Positions 1-8,838 of a DNA stretch of 64,000 nucleotides are shown one piece after another. Made by a program: the position numbers and the translations under genes. The stretch spans positions 193,940 through 257,939 of the forward strand of contig NZ_PZJP01000001.1 in the NCBI RefSeq assembly GCF_003206645.1, in the 5' to 3' direction. Under the pieces are notes generated by a model. The model saw nothing but the letters and a program-made list of their open reading frames with translations, was not told where the DNA came from and made no database searches. The DNA is from Salinicola aestuarinus. GTDB taxonomy: Bacteria > Pseudomonadota > Gammaproteobacteria > Pseudomonadales > Halomonadaceae. Every line of letters starts with the position of its first letter. Position 1 is the first letter of the stretch.

Positions 1-1326
1 CGACTCGCTGCTGGTGCGGACTCGCAGCATGACGCCGTGCATCTTCTCGGCGAAGGCGTTGAACTGGGTCGCGAGCTCCGCGCTCTCGTTGCGGCCCCGC
101 ACCGGTAGACGCTGGGTCAGGTCGCCGTCGCCGGAGGCGATCTCACGCATCCGGTCGGCGAGTTGAGCCAGCGGCCGGGAAACGCTGCTGCCGAGCAGCC
201 AGGCCAGTACCAGGCCCACCAGAATAGCCCCCGCGCCGACGGCAAGCATCGCCACGGTGTTGGTCTCGCGCTGGTCGGCAAGCTCGGCGCGCATGTCGAA
301 CAGTCCGGCCATGACCACGTCTTCCGGAAGCTCGATGGTCAGCACCCAGGGGGTTCCCTCGGTATCGCCGACGGTGAACGGCCAGAGCATCTGGATGCTG
401 CCGTCGACGCGCTCGAGAAGAGGCTCTCCGCTCTGCGCCCGGCTGAGGCGCTCGCTGGCGGCGGCGTCGAGCCGGCTCGGCGCGGCCTCGCCGATCGCTT
501 CGGGATTGGCGGTATCGGCAGTCACGACCCCACCCGGGGCCACCAGCGTCCAGGCACCGCCACCGTCATACAGCGACTGGCTGGCATCGCTCAGCAGCGA
601 CTGCACGAAGTCCACCGAGAGATCGACGCCGGCCACGCCGCGGAACTCGCCATCGACCAGAATCGGCACGTTGAACGAGGTCACCATCAGCGTCTCGCCG
701 TTATAGTCATATGGCGCCGGGTCGATGATACAGACGCTCAGCGTCTCCCGCGGGCAGAGGTAGTACTCACCTTCGCGGATGCCGCTTTCCAGCGTGTTGC
801 TACTCTCCATCGTCTCGCCCAGCGGCAGCACCGCGACTTCACCGTCGCCACTGCGGTACCACCACGGCATGAAACGCCCGCCCTCACCGAATCCCTCATC
901 CTCGCGCCCGGTGTAGTAACGGTCACTGCCGAAGGCATCGGGCTCCCAGCCGATGAAGGCGTCGAGCAGGTCGGGGTTGTCGATGACCGTCTGGCGGACA
1001 ATGTTGGAGAGCTCGCTACGCCCGAGCATCAACCGCTGCTGCCCGTCGTCGTCCACCTCGCCCATCAGCGCGTTGGTGTTGGCCAGCCCGCGCGCCAGTG
1101 CCAAAGCACTGTCGAGCCGGGTCTCGATGTTCGTCGCTTCGCGATCCGCCACCGCGTTCAGACGTTCTCGAATGCTGGTTTCGATCAGTGATTGGGTTCG
1201 CGTATCGACCAGCGCCTGGGAGCGCGCATCCGCGAAAAAGGCGTAACCCACCAGCGCCACTACCACCAGCGCGATCGAGCCGCCGACGAGCAGTGCCACT
1301 GAGGTTCGAATGGACTTGAAATGCAT
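1..1326 (-). CDS. Methyl-accepting chemotaxis protein with large periplasmic sensor (3' end outside window)
   Basis: Transmembrane chemoreceptor that would signal to the CheA/CheW array. The frame runs open for 442 codons from an ATG with GGAG 7 nt upstream and leaves the window without a stop. Visible parts: a first membrane helix (about residues 8-30), a roughly 330-residue periplasmic region with the look of a double-Cache sensor, a second membrane helix (about 359-382, rich in A, L, V and G), and a HAMP domain beginning with SRPLAQLADRM and containing GDLTQRLP. The methylation helices and signalling tip are cut off. Ligand unknown; I could not match a recognised amino-acid-binding Cache motif. 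It is transcribed away from pgm's promoter side, with pgm downstream of its start region on the same strand but unrelated. Confidence 0.9.
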   Translation of the reverse strand, partial: MHFKSIRTSVALLVGGSIALVVVALVGYAFFADARSQALVDTRTQSLIETSIRERLNAVADREATNIETRLDSALALARGLANTNALMGEVDDDGQQRLMLGRSELSNIVRQTVIDNPDLLDAFIGWEPDAFGSDRYYTGREDEGFGEGGRFMPWWYRSGDGEVAVLPLGETMESSNTLESGIREGEYYLCPRETLSVCIIDPAPYDYNGETLMVTSFNVPILVDGEFRGVAGVDLSVDFVQSLLSDASQSLYDGGGAWTLVAPGGVVTADTANPEAIGEAAPSRLDAAASERLSRAQSGEPLLERVDGSIQMLWPFTVGDTEGTPWVLTIELPEDVVMAGLFDMRAELADQRETNTVAMLAVGAGAILVGLVLAWLLGSSVSRPLAQLADRMREIASGDGDLTQRLPVRGRNESAELATQFNAFAEKMHGVMLRVRTSSES

Positions 1327-1472
1327 ACGACATCTCCGCGAGAACGCAGCCAGCAACGAGATATCGCTGGCGAGTCACGCGAATATCGCCCGGGAGGCAA
1401 AAAACTGAAGGGAAATTAAGGAATCGGCTTGGCGAAAAAGGCCAACAGACGAGACTGCCGGCCGTCCGGACC

Positions 1473-3137
1473 TCAGCCCGCCAGCACCTCGTCGACCAGC
1501 GCCTTGGCCTCCTGCTGAATGCGCTCGAGATGCGCCTGCCCTTCAAAGCTTTCGGCGTAAATCTTGTAGACATCCTCGGTGCCGGAGGGGCGCGCGGCGA
1601 ACCAGCCGGCGTCGGTGACCACCTTCAATCCGCCGATGGACGCCCCGTTGCCGGGCGCTTCGGTCAACTTGCGGGTGATGGGGTGACCGGCCAGCGTCTC
1701 GGCGGTCACCTGCTCTGGGGAGAGCTTGCCCAGTTTCGCCTTCTGCTCGCGGTTGGCCGGCGCATCGACACGCTCATAGACCGGCGAGCCGTAACGCTCG
1801 GTCAGTGCCTGATAGCGCTCGCCCGGATCCTTGCCGGTAACGGCGGTGATCTCCGCGGCGAGCAGGCCAAGAATGATGCCGTCCTTGTCGGTCGACCACG
1901 GCTTGCCGTCAAAGGTGAGAAACGACGCGCCGGCCGACTCCTCGCCGCCGAAACCGAGACTGCCCTCGATCAGGCCGTCGACGAACCACTTGAAGCCCAC
2001 CGGCACCTCGACCACCGTCCGGCCCAGCCCCTCGGCGACGTAATCGATCATCGACGACGACACCAGCGTCTTGCCGATCCCGGCGGTGTCGCTCCACTTC
2101 GGACGATGGGTGAAGAGATACTCGATCGCCACGGCGAGGTAGTGATTGGGGTTCAGAAGCCCCGTCGAGCGCGCAACGATGCCGTGGCGGTCGTGGTCGG
2201 TATCGCAGGCGAACGACACATCGAAGCGATCCTTGTTCTCGATCAGCCCGGCCATGGCCGAAGGCGAGGAGCAGTCCATACGGATCTTGCCGTCCCAGTC
2301 GACGCGCATGAAGCGGAACGTCGGATCGACCGTAGTGGAGATGACCTCCAGCGGCAGGTCGTACTTCTCCGCGATTCGCGGCCAGTAGTGGACGCCGGCG
2401 CCGCCCAGCGGATCGACGCCGAACGTGAGCCCGGAGTCGCGAATGGCGGCCATGTCGATCACCGACTCGAGTCCGGCGACATAGTGCTCGATGTAGTCGA
2501 AGCGCTGGGTCGTCGGCGCGGCGAGCGCTTCGGCGTAGCCCACGCGCTTCACCCCCTCGAGGCCGGCGGCGAGCAAGGCGTTGGCACGCTCCTGGATCCA
2601 CTGGGTGACACCGGTATCCGCCGGGCCGCCGTTGGTCGGGTTGTACTTGAACCCACCGTCCACCGGCGGGTTATGCGACGGGGTGATGACGATGCCGTCG
2701 GCCAGAGCGTCGGTGCGCCCCTGGTTGTGAATCAGAATGGCGTTGGAGACCGCGGGCGTCGGGGTGTAGCCGACATCGCCACCGGTCGCTTCGTTACCAC
2801 CATCGATGCGGGTCTCGACCTCATTGGCGGCGAGCACCTGCAGCGCGGACACGAAGGCGGGTTCCGAGAGCGCATGGGTATCCATGCCGATAAACAGCGG
2901 CCCCGTGATGCCCTGGGCGTCGCGGTAATCGCAGATCGCCTGGGTGGTAGCGAGGATGTGCCACTCGTTGAAGCTGGTCTTCAGCGAGGAGCCGCGATGA
3001 CCGGAGGTACCGAAAGCCACCTGCTGGCCCGGGTCGCTCGGGTCCGGACGCTCGCTGTAATAGCGCGCCACCAGACGCGGTACGTTGGCCAGGCTCTGCT
3101 CGGTGGGTAAGCGTCCTGCTTGGGAGTCGATACTCAT
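1473..3137 (-). CDS. pgm: Phosphoglucomutase (alpha-D-glucose phosphate-specific)
   Basis: Cytoplasmic interconversion of glucose 1-phosphate and glucose 6-phosphate, feeding nucleotide-sugar and glycan synthesis. 554 residues, close to the roughly 546 of E. coli Pgm. The phosphoserine loop TPSHNP is at 152-157 (Ser154), followed by the substrate-region [12 protein letters not shown]; the metal-binding loop appears as CDTDHDRHG and the C-terminal phosphate-binding part as RPSGTED. A longer frame reaches 3233, but the chosen ATG at 3137 has AAAGGA 7 nt upstream and starts with the family-like [11 protein letters not shown], so the extra 32 residues are discarded. It looks monocistronic. Confidence 0.96.
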   Translation of the reverse strand: MSIDSQAGRLPTEQSLANVPRLVARYYSERPDPSDPGQQVAFGTSGHRGSSLKTSFNEWHILATTQAICDYRDAQGITGPLFIGMDTHALSEPAFVSALQVLAANEVETRIDGGNEATGGDVGYTPTPAVSNAILIHNQGRTDALADGIVITPSHNPPVDGGFKYNPTNGGPADTGVTQWIQERANALLAAGLEGVKRVGYAEALAAPTTQRFDYIEHYVAGLESVIDMAAIRDSGLTFGVDPLGGAGVHYWPRIAEKYDLPLEVISTTVDPTFRFMRVDWDGKIRMDCSSPSAMAGLIENKDRFDVSFACDTDHDRHGIVARSTGLLNPNHYLAVAIEYLFTHRPKWSDTAGIGKTLVSSSMIDYVAEGLGRTVVEVPVGFKWFVDGLIEGSLGFGGEESAGASFLTFDGKPWSTDKDGIILGLLAAEITAVTGKDPGERYQALTERYGSPVYERVDAPANREQKAKLGKLSPEQVTAETLAGHPITRKLTEAPGNGASIGGLKVVTDAGWFAARPSGTEDVYKIYAESFEGQAHLERIQQEAKALVDEVLAG

Positions 3138-3295
3138 CACGGAATCCTTTGGATGGCGGCTGGGGATGACGGACGTGGGTGAGACGCTCGGTCGAGTCGG
3201 CGGGGCCGACACCCGCGTCTCAAGACGCGTCACGCCGGGCCCTTGGCCTTATAGCAGACCATTATCGCCCCGGCAGCGGCAAGACCGCCACGCCA

Positions 3296-3613
3296 TCAGC
3301 GCGGGTACTCACGTTCGACGTAGGCGATGCGCACGCGATAGGCCGCATACCAGCGCTCGCGACCGAGCTGCCGGGCGTGGCGGTGATCGATATCCTGCTT
3401 CCACGCGGTAATCGCGTCGCGGTCGCGCCAGTAGGAGACGGTGATGCCCAGCGTCTCCCGCGCCGACTCCACGCCCAGAAAACCGGGGCGCTGCGCGGCC
3501 AGCTCGAGCATCCGCTCGGCCATCGCTGCGTAGCCTTGCGTGTCGTCGCTCATGAGCGAGGTAAAAATGACCGCGTAGTACGGCGGCTCGGGGGTAGCGG
3601 CAAAAGCGGACAT
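3296..3613 (-). CDS. Antibiotic biosynthesis monooxygenase (ABM) fold protein
   Basis: 105 residues. The pattern YYAVIFTS...YAAMAERMLELAAQRPGFLGVESARE...ISVSYWRD-like segments is typical of small dimeric alpha+beta-barrel ABM/YgiN-type proteins; here the strand before the helix reads GITVSYWRDRDAITAWKQ. Such proteins include quinol monooxygenases and haem-handling enzymes, and the specific role cannot be told from sequence. The open frame extends 53 codons further upstream, but that part is low-complexity Arg/Pro-rich and unlike the family, so ATG 3613 is chosen even though its ribosome-binding site is weak (GTGAG). Confidence 0.75.
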   Translation of the reverse strand: MSAFAATPEPPYYAVIFTSLMSDDTQGYAAMAERMLELAAQRPGFLGVESARETLGITVSYWRDRDAITAWKQDIDHRHARQLGRERWYAAYRVRIAYVEREYPR

Positions 3614-3798
3614 GCAACGGCTCACTGGCAACAATCGGCAGAGTACCGGCCCGCGCGCGGCGTATCCGGTTCGAGGCGGCGCCCGAATCGGCGCCGCCGA
3701 CGATCTTCGGCCAAACTGTGACGCTCGGCAATCGGGCTCGGTCACCAAAGGGGGCGCCGCCCCGGCTGGCACTCAAGACCTGGGACCTGGCGCTGGGC

Positions 3799-5064
3799 CT
3801 AGGTGGCCTTGCCCGCCAGCTCGAGCGTGGCATGCAGCAGAACGTTGGCACCGGCGGTCACATGCTTGGGCGCCGCGTACTCGCTTTCGTTGTGACTGAT
3901 GCCGTTCTCGCAGGGGATGAAAATCATCCCCGCGGGCGCGACGTCGCTGATATAGACAGCGTCATGCCCGGCACCGCTGACGATCTCGCGGTAGGCGCAT
4001 TCGTGGGCTTCGGCTCCCCGCCGCACGGCATCGATGCAGCCGGCGTCAAAGAACTGCGGCGGGTAGTCGGCGGTGGGTGTGACCTGGGTCTCGAGTCCCG
4101 TGTCGCGCTCGATGGCTGCCAGCGTATTCTGGAACTCACTGACCATCGAGGCGAGCGTCTCGACGTCACGGTGGCGCAGATCGACGCTCAGCGTGACCTG
4201 CCCCGGAATCACGTTGCGCGAATTGGGCGAGACCTGGAAAGCACCGACAGTGCCCCGCCCATCCGGGCCGTGCGCACCGCCAATACGATTGACCGCCTCG
4301 ACGACGCGGGTGGCTCCCAGCAGCGCGTCCCGGCGCAGATGCATCGGCGTGGGCCCTGCGTGGGCTTCCATGCCGGTGATCGTCACATCGAACCACTTGA
4401 GCCCCAGCGCCCCGGTCACCACGCCGATCGTCTTTTCCTCGTCCTCCAGAATCGGGCCTTGCTCGATATGCGCTTCCAGGTAGCCGGCGAAGCGACGCGG
4501 GCAGTCGGCATCGCGGCCGACCTGGCCGATCGCGTCGAGCGCTTCGCCGACAGTGATGCCATCGCCATCGGTTCGCCCGCGCGCCGCCTCGAGCGAGAGC
4601 TTACCGGTGAACACACCGGCGCCCATCATGCAGGGGGCGAACCGACAGCCCTCCTCATTGGTCCAGGCGACCAGCTCGATCGGCCGCTCGGTCTCGATGT
4701 CCAGGGCGTTGAGCGTGCGGATCACTTCTAGCGCCGCCAGCACGCCGAAGCATCCGTCATACTTGCCCCCCGTGGGCTGGGTATCGATATGGCTGCCGAT
4801 CACGACCGGATCGGCGTCGCTCTGGCGGCCAGCACGCCGGGCGAAAAGATTGCCGATGGCGTCGGTACGCACCCTGAGGCCCTCGGCCTCGCACCACTGG
4901 GTCAGCAGCGCGCGCCCTTCGCGGTCGAGCTCGGTCAGGGCCTGGCGGTTGCAGCCACCCTTGGGCGTGGCGCCGATGACCGCAAGCGCCATCAGGCGCT
5001 GCCAGAGGTGTTCGCCGTCGACGGTGGTGCGGGTAAGGGGCTGATCGTTCATTGCCGTAGTCAT
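3799..5064 (-). CDS. M20-family Zn-dependent amidohydrolase (allantoate amidohydrolase / N-carbamoyl-L-amino-acid hydrolase type)
   Basis: 421 residues, the usual length for this family. It hydrolyses carbamoyl or ureido amides; typical substrates are N-carbamoyl-L-amino acids, allantoate, ureidoglycine or beta-ureidopropionate. Metal-binding and catalytic motifs are visible: GSHIDTQPTGGKYDGCFGV (His and the bridging Asp), TNEEGCRF (catalytic Glu and metal Glu), EAHIEQGP, and the dimerisation-domain motif AHAGPTPM. The C-terminal SGAGHDAVYISDVAPAGMIF and ISHNESEY are standard. ATG 5064 has AAGGAC 8 nt upstream; the frame runs on to 5277 but that part is unlike the family. An in-frame ATG at 5052 is a weaker alternative. 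No hydantoinase or purine-catabolism partner is adjacent, so the substrate stays open. Confidence 0.9.
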   Translation of the reverse strand: MTTAMNDQPLTRTTVDGEHLWQRLMALAVIGATPKGGCNRQALTELDREGRALLTQWCEAEGLRVRTDAIGNLFARRAGRQSDADPVVIGSHIDTQPTGGKYDGCFGVLAALEVIRTLNALDIETERPIELVAWTNEEGCRFAPCMMGAGVFTGKLSLEAARGRTDGDGITVGEALDAIGQVGRDADCPRRFAGYLEAHIEQGPILEDEEKTIGVVTGALGLKWFDVTITGMEAHAGPTPMHLRRDALLGATRVVEAVNRIGGAHGPDGRGTVGAFQVSPNSRNVIPGQVTLSVDLRHRDVETLASMVSEFQNTLAAIERDTGLETQVTPTADYPPQFFDAGCIDAVRRGAEAHECAYREIVSGAGHDAVYISDVAPAGMIFIPCENGISHNESEYAAPKHVTAGANVLLHATLELAGKAT

Positions 5065-5291
5065 GCGATTGTCCTTGTTATGGCACGCGTGGATGAGACG
5101 GTCCCCGGAGACGGGATAGCGAGTCTCTCCCGTCTTCAACGCCGGGTTGTCTGCGTCACCAACCCATGATGCATCAAATTTCTTCGTTTTGCGTTTGAGC
5201 CCATCGCGGGTGGCAACTAGCTTCAGAGCTCGGGACGCATGAAGCGACCCGCTGACGACAGCGTCAGCTATGTTCACAAGGAGTCGATGAC

Positions 5292-5567
5292 ATGGAAATC
5301 CTGATTCACAACGACGGCATGAGCGCCGAGGAATTTCACCAGCTCGCCGGTGGCGAAACGGGGGACGCGCTTCGCAAGACCGCGAAGAACTATCTCGGCA
5401 GTCAGAACCTGTCCGAGAACCAGGTCAAAGAGATCAAGAGCGCCGGCGGCGATGAGTATGAAGCGCTGATCCGGAAGATGACCGAGCATGCGCTCAACGT
5501 GGTCAATCTGCCGCTCAACGCCTCGCTGCGCCTGGAGATCGACTTCGACGGTGGCCGCACCGCCTGA
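5292..5567 (+). CDS. Conserved-looking small hypothetical protein, 91 aa
   Basis: Not recognised. A soluble acidic protein without a signal peptide or membrane helix; it has a charged middle (KNYLGSQNLSENQVKEIKS) and ends with LRLEIDFDGGRTA. The case for a real gene is good: AAGGAGT 8 nt before the ATG, a balanced amino-acid composition, and a perfect 9-bp hairpin shortly after the stop. It is divergent from the M20 hydrolase gene. No function proposed. Confidence 0.8.
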   Translation: MEILIHNDGMSAEEFHQLAGGETGDALRKTAKNYLGSQNLSENQVKEIKSAGGDEYEALIRKMTEHALNVVNLPLNASLRLEIDFDGGRTA

Positions 5568-5580
5568 TCAAGGCCCAGCG

Positions 5581-5608
5581 GCCGACGCCATGCGCACTAG
5601 GCGTCGGC
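5581..5608 (+). terminator. Hairpin after the 91-aa gene
   Basis: GCCGACGCC pairs perfectly with GGCGTCGGC around a 10-nt loop, 13 nt after the stop codon. There is no T-run, so it may stabilise or only partly terminate the transcript before the DUF1232 gene that follows. Confidence 0.5.
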
Positions 5609-5656
5609 TGCTCGGCTACCTAGACTGATGGCACCGCCTGACGACGGAGCCGGACC

Positions 5657-6106
5657 ATGAAGCGCTTCTTTCGCCCCTCTCGTGATATCGCCCACACCGA
5701 TGTCCTCCCCCTCTCCACCGATAGCCCTGAATCCGTCGCCAATGATTCCCTGAAGGAGGAGACGCTCGCCGCCCACCGCGGGGCGTTCAGCGATGCGCGA
5801 TTCTGGCGCAAGCTTGCCGATTTCGGCAGTCGCGCCGGCCACGAGGTCGTGCGCAAGGCCCTGCAGCTCTATTTCGTGCTCAAGCGCCCTGACGTGCCCT
5901 TCTGGGCCAAGTCGACCATCATTGGCGCCCTGGGCTACTTCATTTCGCCACTGGATGCCATTCCCGACGTCATCTTTGGCGCAGGCTACGTCGACGACGC
6001 CAGCGTTCTGGCAGCGGCCCTGGTGGCGGTCTCGATCTATATCGACGACGAGATCAAGCAGCAGGCCGACGCCGTGCTGACCCGCTGGTGGCCAGACGGT
6101 GAGTGA
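5657..6106 (+). CDS. YkvA-family (DUF1232) small membrane protein
   Basis: 149 residues. The DUF1232 core is clear at about residues 85-125: KSTIIGALGYFISPLDAIPD followed by a hydrophobic helix ending in YIDDEIKQQA. Members are small membrane-associated proteins of unknown function, sometimes next to DNA-repair or stress genes. The N-terminal 60 residues are polar and variable. Start has GGAG 9 nt upstream. It follows the 91-aa gene at about 90 bp with a hairpin between them, so co-transcription is possible but not certain. Confidence 0.85.
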   Translation: MKRFFRPSRDIAHTDVLPLSTDSPESVANDSLKEETLAAHRGAFSDARFWRKLADFGSRAGHEVVRKALQLYFVLKRPDVPFWAKSTIIGALGYFISPLDAIPDVIFGAGYVDDASVLAAALVAVSIYIDDEIKQQADAVLTRWWPDGE

Positions 6107-6588
6107 GCACTTGCTTTGTCAGTCTCGTGCTGCCTTTGATGCGCGCGCCAGCTAGCGACGGATCGCCCCTGCCTCACGCTCTCCTCGACTCTTCTCAATC
6201 CCTGCTCCCGCTACAGACACGATACGCCGCTAGAGGCTCGCCCGGGGACCACAGGTGACGACCGTCTAGCACATCGACAGCGCGACTAAATGCTTCTAAA
6301 ACAGAAATTTAACAACTCATTCACACCTTTAGATCATGCATCGCCGATGGCGCACTTCTTTTTGTCGACAAACGGCCTGATCGTCATAGCCAAAAAGCCT
6401 ATATCTAGACTAAAGTAGCGCCCCCGTAGCTCTGTATCGATTTGCCTGCTTACTATCGATGGTATCGCAATCACCGTGCCGTGCCTCAGATTCGATGAGT
6501 CATCACAGGCATTTCGTCAGGCGTCTGGCCGCGCCTCAGTCCGAGCTGCCACCTGACCCAGACCGTCGACAAGAAGGACACAGCACTC
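6107..6588. other. Intergenic region upstream of the gluconate dehydrogenase operon (482 bp)
   Basis: No credible gene found. The segment 6288-6420 is much more AT-rich than its surroundings and is the likely promoter zone for the downstream operon. A TAGACT hexamer at 6406-6411 could be a -10 element, but I found no good -35 at the right distance. No terminator seen for the DUF1232 gene. Confidence 0.5.
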
Positions 6589-7323
6589 ATGGCGTCCCAA
6601 CCTGACAACGCCTCACGGCGCGCTTTTCTTCGCAACTCCTTCATGATGATCCCGGCCGTTAGCATCGCCGGCGGCGTCTCCCTCACGGCCGAAGCCGATG
6701 AGCCTGCACCCAACCTGAGCGAGTATCAGCCCGCTTTCTTCAATGACGAAGAGTGGTCGTTTCTGCTCGCGGCCTGCGATCGTCTGATTCCCGGTGAAGC
6801 CGCCGGCAAGGGACCGGGCGCACTCGATACCAACGTGCCGATCTTCATTGATCGCCAGATGGACTCCCCCTACGGCCACGCCGATCGCTGGTACATGGAA
6901 GGCCCCTTCGTTCTCGACGGTTCCCCCGATCTCGGATTTCAGTACCCCTACACGCCGCGCGACGTCTACCAGAAAGGCATCGCGATGACGCAAGCGTACT
7001 GCCAGCAGCAGCATGGCCAGCGGTTCGAGCAGCTCGACGGTGACACTCAGGACACCGTGCTGCAGGCACTCGAGGCCAACGAGGTCGATTTCGCGAGCTT
7101 CGGCGAGACACAGAAGCTCGAGGCATCCGAGTTCTTCTCCAGCCTGCTGGCGAACACCAAGGAGGGGTACCTCGCTGACCCCATCCACGGCGGCAACAAG
7201 CACATGGCCTCCTGGAAGATGGTCGGATTCCCGGGCGCGCGCGCCAGCTACCGCGACTGGGTCGATCAGCACAACGTCGAATATCCGCTGGGCCCCGTCA
7301 GCCTGACCGGCGAACGCGGCTGA
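6589..7323 (+). CDS. Gluconate 2-dehydrogenase (FAD-dependent), gamma/small subunit
   Basis: 244 residues, Gluconate_2-dh3 family. This subunit helps assemble and export the flavoprotein subunit of membrane-bound three-subunit sugar (acid) dehydrogenases. The N-terminus carries a twin-arginine signal, SRRAFLR followed by a hydrophobic stretch, so the complex is expected in the periplasm and the large subunit, which has no signal of its own, would hitch-hike through Tat with it. A ribosome-binding site AAGGA lies 10 nt before ATG. First gene of the operon; a 90-bp gap with an imperfect multi-stem structure separates it from the cytochrome gene. Homologues also serve sorbitol, fructose and 2-ketogluconate dehydrogenases. 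Confidence 0.9.
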   Translation: MASQPDNASRRAFLRNSFMMIPAVSIAGGVSLTAEADEPAPNLSEYQPAFFNDEEWSFLLAACDRLIPGEAAGKGPGALDTNVPIFIDRQMDSPYGHADRWYMEGPFVLDGSPDLGFQYPYTPRDVYQKGIAMTQAYCQQQHGQRFEQLDGDTQDTVLQALEANEVDFASFGETQKLEASEFFSSLLANTKEGYLADPIHGGNKHMASWKMVGFPGARASYRDWVDQHNVEYPLGPVSLTGERG

Positions 7324-7326
7324 CTT

Positions 7327-7381
7327 GGAGAGCACCTGACGCCGCGCCTGAACGGTCCCTGGATCGTTCGCGCCGCTCTCC
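7327..7381 (+). other. Intercistronic inverted repeat between dehydrogenase small-subunit and cytochrome genes
   Basis: Outer arms GGAGAGC (7327-7333) and GCTCTCC (7375-7381) enclose a second imperfect stem built on GAACG and CGTTC. No T-run follows, so this is more likely an RNA-stability or processing element than a terminator. Confidence 0.4.
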
Positions 7382-7413
7382 CCTCAGCAACCGTGAGAAC
7401 AAGGAATGCTACC

Positions 7414-8763
7414 GTGACTGCAAGACATCTGATTCCGCTGCTCGCCGGCAGCGCTTTCGCACTGGCCGCACCGGCTTTCGGGGCCACTGACGACACCCTC
7501 GAGCGCGGCGCCTACCTGGCGCGGGCCGGCGATTGCGTGGCCTGCCATACCGCCCCGGGCGGCGAAGCGTTCGCCGGTGGTCTCCCCATCGAAAGCCCCT
7601 TCGGCATCATCTACTCGACCAATATCACGCCGGACGATGAGCACGGTATCGGCGGCTATACCGAAGAGGAATTCGCCGCTGCCCTGCGCGACGGCGAGCG
7701 AGCCGACGGCGCCAACCTCTACCCGGCGATGCCCTATCCGTCCTATGCCAACCTGACCGACGACGACGTTCACGCGCTGTATGTCTACTTCATGCAGGGC
7801 GTGGAGCCGGTGGCCGAGCAGCCGCCGGAGACTGATCTCGGCTTCCCGTTCAACCAGCGCTGGGGCATCTCGGCCTGGAACTGGCTCTTTGCCGATCAAC
7901 CCACGTTCACGCCCAGTGCCAGCAATCCCGAGCTGACCGAACGCGGACGTTATCTGGTTCAGGGGTTGGGCCACTGCGGAAGCTGCCACACACCGCGCGG
8001 CTTCGCCGAGCAGGAGACAGCGCTCGACGACTCCGACAGTGACTACCTCGCCGGTGCCAATCTCGGCGAGTGGTGGGCGCCCTCGCTGCGAGGCGGTTCG
8101 GGTGGCGATGGCCGCGGCGTCGAAGGCTGGGACACCCAGGCGATCGTCGACTATCTCAAGACCGGCCGTAACGCCCACGCCACCGTGGGCGGCGAGATGA
8201 CCTCGGTCATTGCCCACAGCACCTCGCATCTGACCGACAAGGATCTGACCGGCATCGCGCAGTATCTCAAGTCGCTACCGGCCAATCCGGCGGCCGAGGA
8301 TGCGCCGAGCGCCCAGGATCGTCAGCGGGCGACCAACGAGACCGAAGCACACCTCACCGCCGCCAAGAACCTGAGCGACGGCGAACGCCTCTATCTCGAC
8401 AACTGCGCGGCCTGTCACTTCAACGCCGGTCAGGGCGCCGAGCGCGTCTTCCCGCCGCTCAACGGCAACGCGCTGGCCAATGCCGATAACCCGAGCGGTC
8501 TGATTCACACCATCCTGGCGGGCGCCAAGCCGCCGGCGACGCCGACCATCCCCGCGCAGCTCCCCATGCCTGGCTTCGCCTGGCGCCTCTCCGATGACGA
8601 GGTCGCATCGCTTGCGACGTTCGTTCGCGGCGCCTGGGGCAATGACGGCGATGCGGTCAAAGCCGAGCAGGTGGCCGACGTGCGTGACGAGCTCGGCGAC
8701 GCGCCGCTCAACAAGGCCGTCGACCGCGAAGGCGAGCTGAACCAGACCGACGGCGAAGACTAA
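7414..8763 (+). CDS. Gluconate 2-dehydrogenase, tri-haem cytochrome c subunit
   Basis: 449 residues with a Sec signal peptide (about 1-23, ending APAFG) and three CXXCH haem-c sites: CVACH at 41-45, CGSCH at 188-192 and CAACH at 331-335, the expected three-domain arrangement. It takes electrons from the flavin subunit in the periplasm and passes them to ubiquinone. The frame opens with GTG at 7393 but the GTG at 7414 has AAGGA 8 nt upstream and gives a compact signal peptide, so 7414 is chosen. The usual C-terminal membrane anchor is not obvious; the C-terminus is polar and acidic, which is worth noting. Confidence 0.92.
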   Translation: MTARHLIPLLAGSAFALAAPAFGATDDTLERGAYLARAGDCVACHTAPGGEAFAGGLPIESPFGIIYSTNITPDDEHGIGGYTEEEFAAALRDGERADGANLYPAMPYPSYANLTDDDVHALYVYFMQGVEPVAEQPPETDLGFPFNQRWGISAWNWLFADQPTFTPSASNPELTERGRYLVQGLGHCGSCHTPRGFAEQETALDDSDSDYLAGANLGEWWAPSLRGGSGGDGRGVEGWDTQAIVDYLKTGRNAHATVGGEMTSVIAHSTSHLTDKDLTGIAQYLKSLPANPAAEDAPSAQDRQRATNETEAHLTAAKNLSDGERLYLDNCAACHFNAGQGAERVFPPLNGNALANADNPSGLIHTILAGAKPPATPTIPAQLPMPGFAWRLSDDEVASLATFVRGAWGNDGDAVKAEQVADVRDELGDAPLNKAVDREGELNQTDGED

Positions 8764-8770
8764 TGACAGA

Positions 8771-8793
8771 CAGGTCGCCCGAGAGGCGACCTG
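8771..8793 (+). other. Intercistronic hairpin before the flavoprotein gene
   Basis: CAGGTCGCC and GGCGACCTG form a perfect 9-bp stem with a 5-nt loop between the cytochrome and flavoprotein genes. No T-run. Likely affects mRNA stability or relative expression of the two subunits. Confidence 0.55.
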
Positions 8794-8838
8794 CATGGCG
8801 CGCCCCGATGCGCGCCGACAGGATCGAGGAGTTAACAC

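Noticed and set aside
1530..3110. Long plus-strand open frame opposite pgm
   Set aside because: It mirrors the codons of pgm, has Arg/Gly/His-rich composition and no recognisable domain; a GC-rich antisense shadow.
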